Assembly (NCBI GenBank): GCA_033764875.1
Contig: JANRIO010000071.1
Location: forward strand, 1-64,000
Direction: 5' to 3'
Source: AWTP1-13 sp033764875
Lineage (GTDB): Bacteria; Pseudomonadota; Alphaproteobacteria; Rhizobiales; Hyphomicrobiaceae
Length of the DNA: 64,000 nucleotides
Position numbers and translations under genes: made by a program
Part shown: one piece after another, positions 43,389-52,921 of the stretch
Position numbering within the stretch: position 1 is the stretch's first letter
Layout of the letters: the number at the start of each line of letters is the position of its first letter
Notes under the pieces: generated by a model
Told to the model about the DNA's origin: nothing
The model's database searches: none
Seen by the model: the letters and a program-made list of their open reading frames with translations, nothing else

Positions 43389-45029
43389 CTAGCTCATGAC
43401 GAAGCCGCGGTAGCCCTCGCTCGCGACCTCATCGCATATGCGCGCGTAGCGATTGAGGCCGCCGGCGTAGGGCATGAACACCCGCGGCTTGCCCGGCACG
43501 TTGGCGCCCAGGTACCAGGACGAGCTGGCCATGGGCAGCAGCGTGGCATTGGCCGCCTCGTTGACGTGCTCGACCCAGCGCTCCGCCGCAAGGGGCTCGG
43601 CCTCGATCCGTTGCCTGCCCGTCTCGCGCATGCGGCGGATGCAGTCCGTGATCCAGTTGACGTGCTGCTCGATGGCGACGGGCATGTTGCACAGGACCGA
43701 CGGGCTGCCCGGCCCGGTGATCATGAACAGGTTCGGGAACCTCGGCGCCTGCAGACCCAGATAGGTGCGCGGGCCCGCCGCCCAGGCCTCCCGCAGCGGA
43801 AAGCCTTGCGCGCCCGCGATGTTGAGGCCCAGCAACGGGCCGGTGAGGGCATCAAAGCCGGTGGCGAAGACGATGATGTCGAGATCGTAGTGCTGCTTGG
43901 TGGTGCGGATCCCCGTCGCGGTGATCTCGACGATGGGCTCATTCTTCAGGTCGACCAGCAGAACGTTGTCGCGGTTGAAGGTCTCGAAATACTCCGTGTC
44001 GATCGGCGGGCGCTTGGTGGCGAAGCCGTGGTCGGTCGGGGTCAGCTTGCGTGCGACCTCAGGGTCCTTCACGACCTGCCGGATCTTGCGGCGGATGAAG
44101 TCCGAGGCCGTTGCATTGGCCCGGCTGTCGCTCAGAATGTCGGTGAACGTGGCGCGGAAGCGCAAGCCGCCGCGCGCCCACGCCTTCTCGTAGAGCGCCT
44201 CCCGCTCGGCCTCCGAGCAGGACAGCGCCGAGCGGGAGGCGATGGGGAAGGGGTGGCCGTTGGCGGTCGCGCGGGCCTGGCGCCAGATGTCGTCGTAGCT
44301 TGCGCGCGTGGCCTGGATCTCCTCCGGCGTCACGGGCGCGTTGCGGGCCGGGATCGAGTAGTTGGCGGTGCGCTGGAAGACGGTCAGGTGCCGCGCCTCG
44401 GCCGCGATGACGGGCGCCGACTGGATGCCCGTCGATCCCGTGCCGATCTGGCCGACGCGCTTGCCGGTGAAATCGACGCCCGCCCGAGGCCAGTCGCCGG
44501 TGTGATGCCACGCGCCCCCGAAGGTCTCGAGCCCCTTGATCTTGGGCACGTTGGCGGTCGAGAGGCAGCCGACGGCGGTGATCAGGAATTGCGCGCGGAA
44601 GATGCCGCCCCCCTTGGTGTTGACGGTCCAGCGGTTGGCCGCGTCGTCGTACCGGGCGGAGACCACCTCGGTGTCGAGCTGGATGTCGGGCCGCAGGTTG
44701 AGCTTGTCGGCGACGAAGTCGAGGTATCTGCGGATCTCGCCGTGCTCGGGATAGCGCTCGCTCCACTCCCAGGTCTGCTCGATCTCCTTGTTGAACGAGT
44801 AGCAGTAGTAGTAGCTCTCGCTGTCGCAGCGCGCGCCCGGATAGCGGTTCCAGAACCAGGTTCCGCCGATCCCAGAGGCCTTCTCGAGAACGCGAGCCTT
44901 CAGCCCGAGCTCGTCGCGCAGCTTGTGCAGCTGGTAGAGGCCGGAAAAGCCGGCGCCGATGATGATGGCGTCGTAGTCGCCCGACGCGGCTACTCGTGTC
45001 GAACGCGATTGCTCCGTTGCGGTTGGCAC
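43389..45029 (-). CDS. flavin-containing monooxygenase, Baeyer-Villiger type
   Basis: 546 residues. FAD motif IIGAGFSGLYQLHKL near residue 24, the Baeyer-Villiger fingerprint FGGAWHHTGDWP at about 169-180, and the NADPH motif GTGSTGIQSAPVI. These enzymes use NADPH and oxygen to turn ketones into esters or lactones (cyclohexanone/phenylacetone monooxygenase family). Substrate unknown. The gene is divergent from the exported WD40-caspase gene and not obviously part of an operon. Confidence 0.9.
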   Translation of the reverse strand: MPTATEQSRSTRVAASGDYDAIIIGAGFSGLYQLHKLRDELGLKARVLEKASGIGGTWFWNRYPGARCDSESYYYCYSFNKEIEQTWEWSERYPEHGEIRRYLDFVADKLNLRPDIQLDTEVVSARYDDAANRWTVNTKGGGIFRAQFLITAVGCLSTANVPKIKGLETFGGAWHHTGDWPRAGVDFTGKRVGQIGTGSTGIQSAPVIAAEARHLTVFQRTANYSIPARNAPVTPEEIQATRASYDDIWRQARATANGHPFPIASRSALSCSEAEREALYEKAWARGGLRFRATFTDILSDSRANATASDFIRRKIRQVVKDPEVARKLTPTDHGFATKRPPIDTEYFETFNRDNVLLVDLKNEPIVEITATGIRTTKQHYDLDIIVFATGFDALTGPLLGLNIAGAQGFPLREAWAAGPRTYLGLQAPRFPNLFMITGPGSPSVLCNMPVAIEQHVNWITDCIRRMRETGRQRIEAEPLAAERWVEHVNEAANATLLPMASSSWYLGANVPGKPRVFMPYAGGLNRYARICDEVASEGYRGFVMS

Positions 45030-45341
45030 GGCTCGCAGCCTCCCGTGATGTCGTGCGCATCGGCCCTGCGCATCAGGCTCCTGTCAGCCTATTGGCGGGC
45101 CGCGGCTTGCGCCATATCCTTGGTGTCAAACCTCATGTGAATTCATACCGCGCAACAGCACATCACCTGCCGCGCCATGAACCGGTCCGCCAACCCTTGC
45201 GCCGAGATGCAGGTCGTGGTGCGCGTCGGGCGCAAGGCCTGAACTGGCCGCCTGGCGGCCGGCGCGCGCCTCGTTCACGGCATCGCCCGAGCTTGATAGG
45301 ATCGCAATGCGCCCGCAACCGGGCAATCGGAGCATAGCCTC
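45030..45341. other. divergent intergenic region, no gene seen
   Basis: About 312 bases between the monooxygenase and the first WD40-caspase gene. It is less GC-rich around 45115-45150 and probably contains both promoters, but I could not fix a -35/-10 pair. No coding frame here is supportable. Confidence 0.35.
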
Positions 45342-48300
45342 ATGCCAATGGCGACTGACCTGGGACGCTGGACCTGCGTCCTCCTGCTTGCGGCAGGCCT
45401 TGCGGCGCTCGCCGCTGCCCGGGCAGTGGCGCAGACATCATCCCCGATCGAGATCGTGCCGCAGATCGGGCATTCCGGCTCGGTGACTGCGGTCGCCATG
45501 TCGCCCGACGGCAGGCTCATGCTTTCGGGCAGCGAGGTCGACAACGTCGCCAAGCTCTGGGACGTGGAGACAGGGCTTCTGCTGCGGGCCTTCACGGGAC
45601 ACAGCAACGTCGTCAGCGGGGTCGGGTTCGCGCAGGGCGGCACGCGTGTCGTCACCGGCAGCCACGACACGACGGCGAAGGTGTTCGACGTGTCGAGCGG
45701 GCGCCTGATCCACACGCTGGCGCACGACAAGCCCTACGGGCTCGTCACGGCAATTGCCGTCTCGAAGGACGGACGCCGCCTCGCGACCGGCACGCTCGAC
45801 GGCAAGCTGCGGGTCTGGGAGCTGGGCAGCGGGACATTGCTGCGCACGGTTCTGGCGCATCAAAGGCCGATCAGCGCCGTCGCCTTCACGCCGGATGGAG
45901 CGAGAGTGCTCTCGGGTAGCGAGGACAAGACCGGGCGCCTGTGGGAGGTGGCGTCGGGCCGGGCCGTGCTGACGCTCGAAGGACACAGCGATGGCATCAC
46001 AACAGTGGCCGTGTCTCCCGATGGACGCCAGCTTCTCACGGCGGGGCTGGAAAACAGCATTCGTGCGTGGGCCGCCAACACCGGTCGGCAGGTGCACATG
46101 CTGAAGGGCCCTGCGGGCCAGCCGGTCCCTGCGGGCCTGCCTGAGTCGAGATGGCGCGTGGTCCGCTCGATCGCCTACGCGCCGGACGGCACGTCGTTCG
46201 CCTCCGCCCATGGAGACGGCTCGCTCAACCTATGGGAGGCAAGCTCCGGCAAGCTCGTGCGTGCGCGCGTGGAGCCGCTAATCTCCGTCAATCGGCTCGC
46301 CTTCTCGCCGGACGGCCGCCACCTGTTGGCGGGACTGCTCATCGACAAGGTGGAGCTGAGGGATGCGGGCACATTGCAGCCGGCCAAGCTCTTCGAAGGC
46401 ACATCAGGCACCACTGCGCGAGCCGCCTTCGCACCCGACGGGAGCAGCCTGCTGGTGCTCTTCGGAGGCACCAGCGAGGGTTTCCAGGTGTGGGATGCCG
46501 GCGCCGGCAGGAAAGCGCGCACGCTCGCTGTCACTTCCGGCGGCGCCTACGCTTTCACGCCGGACGGGAAGGCGTTCGTGGCGGCCTCCGGGCCCCGCGC
46601 GCAACTCACGGATGTCAGCACGGCGCAAGCGCTTGGAACCTTCGAGGGGCATGCGACCGGCGGCTCATTCGCCGGCTTCTCCGGCTTCCAGTTCACGCGC
46701 GACGGCGCGCAGATGCTGTCGGGCGGATACGACAAGACGGCCACCCTGTGGGACGTGTCATCCGGGGCCAAGCTGCGCAGCTTCGACGGCCACTGGCCGG
46801 CCGAGAAATTCTATCACAGCACCTCTGCCGTCTTCTCCCACGACGACCGTCACGTCATCGTCTCGGCCGGGAGCGCGCTCCGGGTCTACGATGCGGGCAC
46901 GGGGCGGCGCGTGCGCAACATCACGGCCCATTCCTCGGACATCACGTTCGTGACCTCGAGCACGAGCAAGCCACACGTGCTGTCGGGCGGCGTCGACCGA
47001 TCCGCCAAGATCACCAACATCGCGACCGGCGCCATCCTGCGCTCGCTGGAGGGGCACCAGAACCAGCTCACCGCGGGCAGCTTCTCGCCGAACGGCGCGC
47101 AGGTCGCGACGGCGGGCATGGACAAGCTCGTCAAGATCTGGGACGCCAACAGCGGCAAGCTGCTGAGGACGCTCGCGGGGCATGGCGGGGGTATCATCCG
47201 GATCGGCTACTCACCGGACGGGAGACGGCTCGTCTCGGGCGGCTTCGACGGCCGGGTCATCCTGTGGGAGGTTGAGACCGGACGCCCGCTTGCGGCGCTG
47301 GTCGCGGGAAAGGGCGGCGAGTGGCTCTCGATGACGCCTGACGGCTTCTTCGACAGCTCGCATCGCGATCCAGGCATGCTCGCCATCGTCAGCGGGCTCG
47401 AGGCGACAAGCATCGCGCAGGTCTTCCAGTCGCTGCTCAATCCCGACATGGTGCGGGAGTCGCTGGCCGGCGACCCCAACGGCGAGGTGGCGCGTGCTGC
47501 CAAGTCGATCAACCTGGAGCAGGTGCTGGGCAGCGGCCCGGCGCCAGCCGTTGCCATCGTGACGCAGGAGCCCGGGGCCAGTCCAGCATCCGACGTGGTG
47601 ACCGTGCGCGCGCGGATCACGGACCGCGGCAAGGGCGTCGGGCGGATCGAGTGGCGCGTCAACGGCATCACCGCGGCGGTCCAGGCGAGGCCCGCCGGAC
47701 CTGGCCCGGAGCACTCCGTCACGCAGGAGCTGGCGCTGGATCCCGGCGAGAACGTCGTCGAGGTCGTCGCCTACAACGGCTCGAACCTGCTCGCCTCGCC
47801 GCCTGCCCGGATCGCGATGCACGGCAGCAGCCCGGCCGAGCAGACCAAGCCGAAGCTGCACGTGCTCACCATCGGCATCAACGACTACGTCGATCGCGGC
47901 TGGACGCCGCCCGGCACCGTCAAGACGCTCAAGTTCGGGCGCCTCGGGCTTGCGGTGAAGGATGCGACGTCACTCGCCGAAGCGCTGAGGACGGCCGGCG
48001 CAGGCCACTACGCAGAGGTGCGCGCGCGCGTGGCGCTCGACGCCGACGCGACGCTCGCAAAGCTGGACCGCACCATCGACAGCATGGCCGCAAGCATCCA
48101 CCCACGCGACACATTCGTGCTCTTCGCAGCCGCGCATGGCGTCTCGGTCGACGGTCACTTCTACATGATCCCGCAGGACTACCAGGGTGGCACCAACCCC
48201 GAGGCGCTGGCCAAACGCGCCATCAGCCAGGCGCATCTGCAGGACTGGGTCGCGAACCGTATCAGGGCCAAGCGTGCCATCATCCTGCTCGACACCTGCG

Positions 48301-48698
48301 AGTCGGGGGCGCTCGTGGGCGGCGGGACGCGCTCGCGCATCGATGCGAGGACCTCGGAAGCCGCAATCGGACGGCTGCACGAGGCGACGGGACGGCCGGT
48401 TCTGACGGCGGCGGCCGAGGGCCAGTTCGCGCACGAAGGGGTGGTCGGCAACAGCGGCGTCAAGCACGGCCTCTTCACCTGGGCCATTCTCGACGCGCTG
48501 AGGAACGGCGACAGCAACCGCAACGACAAGATCGAGCTATCCGAGCTCGTTGGGCACGTACAGTCCGTGGTGCCGGCGTTGGCGGCAAGGCTCGGCGGAG
48601 CGGGCCGCTCGGCGACGGCCGTCCCAGTGTTCGGGCAGCAGTCGGCGCGCTTCGGCTCGCGGGGCGAGGACTTCACGCTCGTCGGGACGGTGCGGTAG
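45342..48698 (+). CDS. exported WD40-repeat protein with C-terminal caspase-like (C14) protease domain
   Basis: 1118 residues. An N-terminal signal (residues 1-30, CVLLLAAGLAALAAARAVAQ) predicts export. About 14 WD40 repeats follow (first ends KLWDVETG, last ILWEVETG), enough for two seven-bladed propellers. An Ig-like segment (about 740-830) leads to a caspase domain from about 837 (KLHVLTIGINDY). The catalytic dyad is visible as His932 (AAHGVSVDGH) and Cys986 (LLDTCESGAL). Metacaspase-type enzymes usually cut after Arg or Lys, so that specificity is inferred. It is transcribed toward the trypsin-like gene and belongs to the protease locus with its paralogue at 49866-52754. Target unknown. 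Confidence 0.85.
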   Translation: MPMATDLGRWTCVLLLAAGLAALAAARAVAQTSSPIEIVPQIGHSGSVTAVAMSPDGRLMLSGSEVDNVAKLWDVETGLLLRAFTGHSNVVSGVGFAQGGTRVVTGSHDTTAKVFDVSSGRLIHTLAHDKPYGLVTAIAVSKDGRRLATGTLDGKLRVWELGSGTLLRTVLAHQRPISAVAFTPDGARVLSGSEDKTGRLWEVASGRAVLTLEGHSDGITTVAVSPDGRQLLTAGLENSIRAWAANTGRQVHMLKGPAGQPVPAGLPESRWRVVRSIAYAPDGTSFASAHGDGSLNLWEASSGKLVRARVEPLISVNRLAFSPDGRHLLAGLLIDKVELRDAGTLQPAKLFEGTSGTTARAAFAPDGSSLLVLFGGTSEGFQVWDAGAGRKARTLAVTSGGAYAFTPDGKAFVAASGPRAQLTDVSTAQALGTFEGHATGGSFAGFSGFQFTRDGAQMLSGGYDKTATLWDVSSGAKLRSFDGHWPAEKFYHSTSAVFSHDDRHVIVSAGSALRVYDAGTGRRVRNITAHSSDITFVTSSTSKPHVLSGGVDRSAKITNIATGAILRSLEGHQNQLTAGSFSPNGAQVATAGMDKLVKIWDANSGKLLRTLAGHGGGIIRIGYSPDGRRLVSGGFDGRVILWEVETGRPLAALVAGKGGEWLSMTPDGFFDSSHRDPGMLAIVSGLEATSIAQVFQSLLNPDMVRESLAGDPNGEVARAAKSINLEQVLGSGPAPAVAIVTQEPGASPASDVVTVRARITDRGKGVGRIEWRVNGITAAVQARPAGPGPEHSVTQELALDPGENVVEVVAYNGSNLLASPPARIAMHGSSPAEQTKPKLHVLTIGINDYVDRGWTPPGTVKTLKFGRLGLAVKDATSLAEALRTAGAGHYAEVRARVALDADATLAKLDRTIDSMAASIHPRDTFVLFAAAHGVSVDGHFYMIPQDYQGGTNPEALAKRAISQAHLQDWVANRIRAKRAIILLDTCESGALVGGGTRSRIDARTSEAAIGRLHEATGRPVLTAAAEGQFAHEGVVGNSGVKHGLFTWAILDALRNGDSNRNDKIELSELVGHVQSVVPALAARLGGAGRSATAVPVFGQQSARFGSRGEDFTLVGTVR

Positions 48699-48795
48699 GC
48701 GACGGCCAGCCGGAGGCGCTGCCGCAACGATCGCAACGTGCCGGGGCTCGTCACGATAGGATTGCCTTACCGCTCGGCGCGCGAGAGCGGGCTCG

Positions 48796-49866
48796 TCAGG
48801 GGACCGCGCCCGCCGTGGTCCTGCTGATCCACGCCCTGTAGTTGGCGAGCCGTGTGTAGACGCCATACAGGCTGGTGAGGCCACATCCCTCGGCCGGGCC
48901 CCAGGACACGATCCCTACCTGGTGCAAGGTGCGCCGGGCACGCACGACAAGAGGGCCGCCACTGTCGCCAAAGCAGGAATCGCCGCCGCCGGCGCCGCCG
49001 GCGCAGAACATGTTCCGGGTCACGAGCTGCTTCGTCGAGGGATACCAGCTGTCGATGAACGTCCTGATCTCCTCCGAGCGCACGCCCTGCTCCTGAAGCA
49101 GCTTGGCGGTGCGCGTGCGCAGCGAGCGAACGAGATGCTGGTTGCATTGGCTCGCCTCGCGTACGCGCACGTCGTCGAGATACTGCAGGGTCTGGATCGA
49201 TTGCCGCTTCTCAGGCGGCACGACGCCCCTCGCGGTCGATCCCCAGCCGACAACGGTCAGCCGGGTGTTGAGCTCCTGGGTGGCGGGGGCGAGCGGCATG
49301 AGCTCGAGCGACTGGCGGCCCTGCGGCTCGGAGGAGAGCTCAATGAGCGCGATGTCGTTGTCCTGGGTGTCGGTGTCGTAGCTCTCGTGGGTCACGATGC
49401 GCGCCACGCGCAGGCGCTGGCCGCCAATGAAGTTGTGGGAGCCCAGGTAGATGTCGACCTCCTCGGCCCTCACGGGCCTCAGCTTGTCGGGCGCGGCCGG
49501 GTCGTCGACGAACAGGCAGTGGGCGGCGGTAAGGACCCACCTCCAAGCAACCAGGCTGCCGCCGCAGAAGTGCCCCTTGAAGGGATCGTCCTTGGGTGCC
49601 GAGGCGAGGATCAGCGCGACCTGCCACTTGAACTGCCCGCGCTCGGCATCGCGTCCACCGACGACCTTCTCGCTCACCTTCTCGGTCGTCTGGTCCGCCA
49701 CCGCGGTCTGATTGTCGATCGCCATACTCGCCGGGAGACGGCGCCTGAGGGCGCGGGTGATCTCCGGGGGGATCTGCTGGGCGTTGAGGGTCTCGACGGC
49801 GGCGTCGGCGGCAAGCGCCGCGACAGCTAGCAAGAGCAGGGCAAGAGCGCGCATCCGCCGATCCAT
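48796..49866 (-). CDS. trypsin-like serine protease (S1) zymogen
   Basis: 356 residues. Signal peptide at about 1-22 (MRALALLLLAVAALAADA). A propeptide runs to K67, followed by V68-VGG, the classical zymogen activation site. Catalytic residues H116 (TAAHC), D171 (DNDIAL) and S302 (GDSGGP) are all present; the Cys pair in the active region suggests disulfides. ATG 49866 shares a base with the stop of the upstream caspase gene (TGATG), so translation is coupled. Secreted or periplasmic protease; an Arg/Lys-specific protease would be expected to activate it. Confidence 0.9.
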   Translation of the reverse strand: MDRRMRALALLLLAVAALAADAAVETLNAQQIPPEITRALRRRLPASMAIDNQTAVADQTTEKVSEKVVGGRDAERGQFKWQVALILASAPKDDPFKGHFCGGSLVAWRWVLTAAHCLFVDDPAAPDKLRPVRAEEVDIYLGSHNFIGGQRLRVARIVTHESYDTDTQDNDIALIELSSEPQGRQSLELMPLAPATQELNTRLTVVGWGSTARGVVPPEKRQSIQTLQYLDDVRVREASQCNQHLVRSLRTRTAKLLQEQGVRSEEIRTFIDSWYPSTKQLVTRNMFCAGGAGGGDSCFGDSGGPLVVRARRTLHQVGIVSWGPAEGCGLTSLYGVYTRLANYRAWISRTTAGAVP

Positions 49867-52754
49867 CAATTGATCACGGCCAGCGGCAGCGGCCGCGCGA
49901 AGGGCGAGGACATCATGACCGGAAGCTGCTTGCCCTTCGAGAGCTCCGGCACGCGGCGGCGCAGCCAGTAGTTCACGTCGTCGGTGACGACCTTGTTGCC
50001 GGTGCGAGGACCAGCACCGCGCAGGCTGTCGATCAGGGCTTGCGTGAAATAGCTGTTGCGGCCGGCGCCGTAGGAGAGCTGGCGGCCGTTGGAGGAGGCG
50101 AAGGCCGTGATGCCGTTCTCGAAGGCGGAGAACTCGGTCGCGAGGCTCATGGCGTCGAGGCGCCTGATGCCGGCCGGGGCGCCGAGCTTCAAGTCCTCGC
50201 CGGCGTGGCAGGCGTCGACGAAGAACAGCACTGGCCCCTCGATGCTGCGAAGCGCATCCATGATCACGTTCTTGGACAGCCCGGTCGTGATGCGGCTGCG
50301 GTCGTAGTCGTAGGGCAGGAGGTAGGACGCGCCGGCGGGAACCGAGGCGCCGTGCCCCGAGAAGTACAGCACCGCCATATCCTCGGGCTCCTTGGCGCTG
50401 TCGATCAGCCACTGCAGGCCCTCGGTGATGCTCTTGTGGCTGGCGTCGGCGTCGAGAAGCAGCCGAGGGGTCACCTTCTCGAACAGCACCTTCTCCTGCT
50501 TCTTCATCTCCTCGGCGAAATCGAGGACGTCGTTGCGGGGAAACTCGCCCAGGGCCAGCTTGTCGTCCTTGTAGGCGCCGATACCGACGCCGAGGATGAA
50601 GAGGCGCGGCTTGATCGCGCCGTCGTCCTGCGCGGGGCCGATCAGATCGACGCGCGCGGGCTCGCTCGCAGGACCCTTCTCGGGCTCGGCGATGAGCGAC
50701 AACGTCACCTTGTCCCGCGTCGGGACCTTGACGACGATCTCGCCGTCCGCCTCGGCGCCCGCGGGTACGTCGAGGTCGCGCATCTCCGCGCCTTCGGCCG
50801 GGCGCCCGTCGAGCTGGGCGAACACGCGCCTCAGGCGCTTGCCCGTCGGGTGGCGGACGGCGAACTGCACCTTGACCTCGCCGTCGGCAAGGCTGCCATC
50901 GCGCGGCGAGACGATCCGGATCACCGGCGGCAGGTTGGTCGCCACGCTCGTCGTGTCGCGCTTGCGCTGCAGGGCTTGGTTGGCGATGTTGATGGCGCGG
51001 TCCTCGTCGCGCGCGGAGAGGACACGATTGATGATATCCGGCCGGTAGTAGATGTCGCGGAACTTGTTGACCGGAAAATAGTCCGGCGTGGGATTGCCGG
51101 CCCTGGTGATCTGCCAGCCCACCATGTTCTCACCACCCGAGGAAGCGGTGAAATAGCCGCTCGGAGACCAGGCTACCCACCTGAGGTCCCTGGTGCTGAC
51201 GAAGAACGACAGCAGCTCCGCGCCGTCGCTCATGCGGTACCAGCGCAAGGAGCCGTCGCCACAGGCGGCGACAAGCACCTGGCCGTTGCCGGCGATATTC
51301 ACGCCCCAGACGACGCCGGGGGCCTTGCGCCGCCACAGGTACTGGCCGTTCTTGTCGTAGGCGCGCAACTGGTAGTCGCCGCCGATGACGAAGCTTGCGC
51401 CGTCCGGCGCAATCGCCAGCGACTGGGCACGCTCCTCCGGATCCATGGACAGCACCCGCCCCGAGAAGCGGGGGGTGCGGGAGTTCTCCCAATCCGTCAC
51501 GGGAAGTCCGGTGGTCCTTGCGGGCAGGAGATCGGGAAGCGGATCGGGCTGCTCGACGAGCTGCTCGCTGGCGAGATCGAGCAGGACCGGCTCCGCGGAC
51601 CCCTGGCGCAGCCCGAAGCGCACGCGGCTGCCGTCGGACGAGACGGTGAAGTCGGTGCGCAGCTTGCTGCGCATGTCGGGCCCTGCGGGTCCAAGCCACG
51701 CGAGGCGCTCGCTGTTGCCGGCGAACAGTCCGAGCCCGGGCTCGCCCGAGGCCATGGCAATGCCATCGCCGCAGGCAGCGAGCGAGAGGATCGCGTCGGA
51801 GGCGCTGCCGACGCGCTGGGGCTTGTCGGCGCGCCCTTCCGCGTCCCAGGACAGCAGCACCTGACGCCCGTCCTCTGCGTAGGTTCCGCCGGCGTAGACC
51901 CTGCTGCCGTCGCGCGACCAGGCGACGGACGCGAGGTTGCCATTGGCCAGTCCGCGCGTATTGACAGCGTGGATGAACTGCAGCGTCTGGCTGTCGTAGA
52001 CGTCGACTGCGGTGGTATCCGCGTAGCCGACCAGCAGCCTGCGGCCGTCCGGGCTGACGGCGACGGACGTCGGCTTCAGGCCGGAGCGCACGCGCTGCTG
52101 CCCGACGCGGCCGTCCCGCGCGATGGGATACCGCCGCAGGCTGCCGTCATGGGCAACGGCGTACAGGGTCCGGTCCGGTCCGAAGGCCACGCCCTTGACA
52201 TCGCCCTTGGCAAAGCCGGTGTCCCTGCGGACGACGACCCACTCCGTCGCCGAGCGCCGCTCCCAGACGCGCAAGCCCTGGCCGTTGCGGAGAGAGGCCG
52301 CGAGCAGGCTGCCATCCTCGGACGCGGCCAGATGGTCGATGACCTCGAAGGGACCCAGGCGCGCCGTGATCGTGCGCTTGTCGGGATCGAAAATGTGGAC
52401 GAAATGGTTCGCGCCCGGGCGCGTCCAGCCGCCGGCGGCAATCCATTGGCCGTCCGGCGGCATGGCGACGGAGTAGACGCGGCCGTTGTTGTCCTCGCCG
52501 CTCGGCGGGCGCAGCGTTGCAAGCGCACGCCCGCTCGGCAGGCGCCAGAGCCTGACCGACTTGTCCTCCGAGCCCGATACCAGCAGCGAGCAGTCCCGGC
52601 TGGCGGCGATCTGGCGTATGACCGCGGTGTGCATTCCCGGATCGAGACGGAGCAACGGCTTCTCCGGCGGCGGCGGCGATTGAGCCGGAGCGGAATGCGA
52701 CGCAAACAGCGCACCCAAGAGGAGGGCGCACGAACTCATCAAGCGCAGTGCCAT
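49866..52754 (-). CDS. exported WD40-like protein with C-terminal caspase-like (C14) protease domain
   Basis: 962 residues. Signal peptide at 1-24 (RLMSSCALLLGALFASHSAPAQ). Beta-propeller repeats (SGSEDKSVRLWRL; later ones divergent) are followed by an Ig-like segment (about 630-720) and a caspase domain from about 730 (KPRLFILGVGIGAY). Catalytic His801 (YFSGHGA) and Cys849 (FFVDACHAG) are intact, matching bacterial metacaspases. Start ATG 52754; the open frame continues upstream without a signal peptide. It is coupled to the trypsin-like gene and is divergent from the secreted-protein operon. Confidence 0.86.
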   Translation of the reverse strand: MALRLMSSCALLLGALFASHSAPAQSPPPPEKPLLRLDPGMHTAVIRQIAASRDCSLLVSGSEDKSVRLWRLPSGRALATLRPPSGEDNNGRVYSVAMPPDGQWIAAGGWTRPGANHFVHIFDPDKRTITARLGPFEVIDHLAASEDGSLLAASLRNGQGLRVWERRSATEWVVVRRDTGFAKGDVKGVAFGPDRTLYAVAHDGSLRRYPIARDGRVGQQRVRSGLKPTSVAVSPDGRRLLVGYADTTAVDVYDSQTLQFIHAVNTRGLANGNLASVAWSRDGSRVYAGGTYAEDGRQVLLSWDAEGRADKPQRVGSASDAILSLAACGDGIAMASGEPGLGLFAGNSERLAWLGPAGPDMRSKLRTDFTVSSDGSRVRFGLRQGSAEPVLLDLASEQLVEQPDPLPDLLPARTTGLPVTDWENSRTPRFSGRVLSMDPEERAQSLAIAPDGASFVIGGDYQLRAYDKNGQYLWRRKAPGVVWGVNIAGNGQVLVAACGDGSLRWYRMSDGAELLSFFVSTRDLRWVAWSPSGYFTASSGGENMVGWQITRAGNPTPDYFPVNKFRDIYYRPDIINRVLSARDEDRAINIANQALQRKRDTTSVATNLPPVIRIVSPRDGSLADGEVKVQFAVRHPTGKRLRRVFAQLDGRPAEGAEMRDLDVPAGAEADGEIVVKVPTRDKVTLSLIAEPEKGPASEPARVDLIGPAQDDGAIKPRLFILGVGIGAYKDDKLALGEFPRNDVLDFAEEMKKQEKVLFEKVTPRLLLDADASHKSITEGLQWLIDSAKEPEDMAVLYFSGHGASVPAGASYLLPYDYDRSRITTGLSKNVIMDALRSIEGPVLFFVDACHAGEDLKLGAPAGIRRLDAMSLATEFSAFENGITAFASSNGRQLSYGAGRNSYFTQALIDSLRGAGPRTGNKVVTDDVNYWLRRRVPELSKGKQLPVMMSSPFARPLPLAVIN

Positions 52755-52921
52755 AATGACCACCCCATCTCGCCCGGAGCCGGCTGCGCGAAGCGGCGCA
52801 ATTCGGGCCATGCCGTGCGCACGGCCGCAAAAGCGTAGCCACTGAAACCAGCCTTGGCAATGCATGAACGCTCGTGTACAGAAAGACGCTGCTGCGTGAC
52901 GATGGTTTGTGGGGCGCGCTC

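Noticed and set aside
50040..52838. 932-codon plus-strand frame opposite the second caspase gene
   Set aside because: No motifs; the minus-strand frame has the catalytic dyad and signal peptide.
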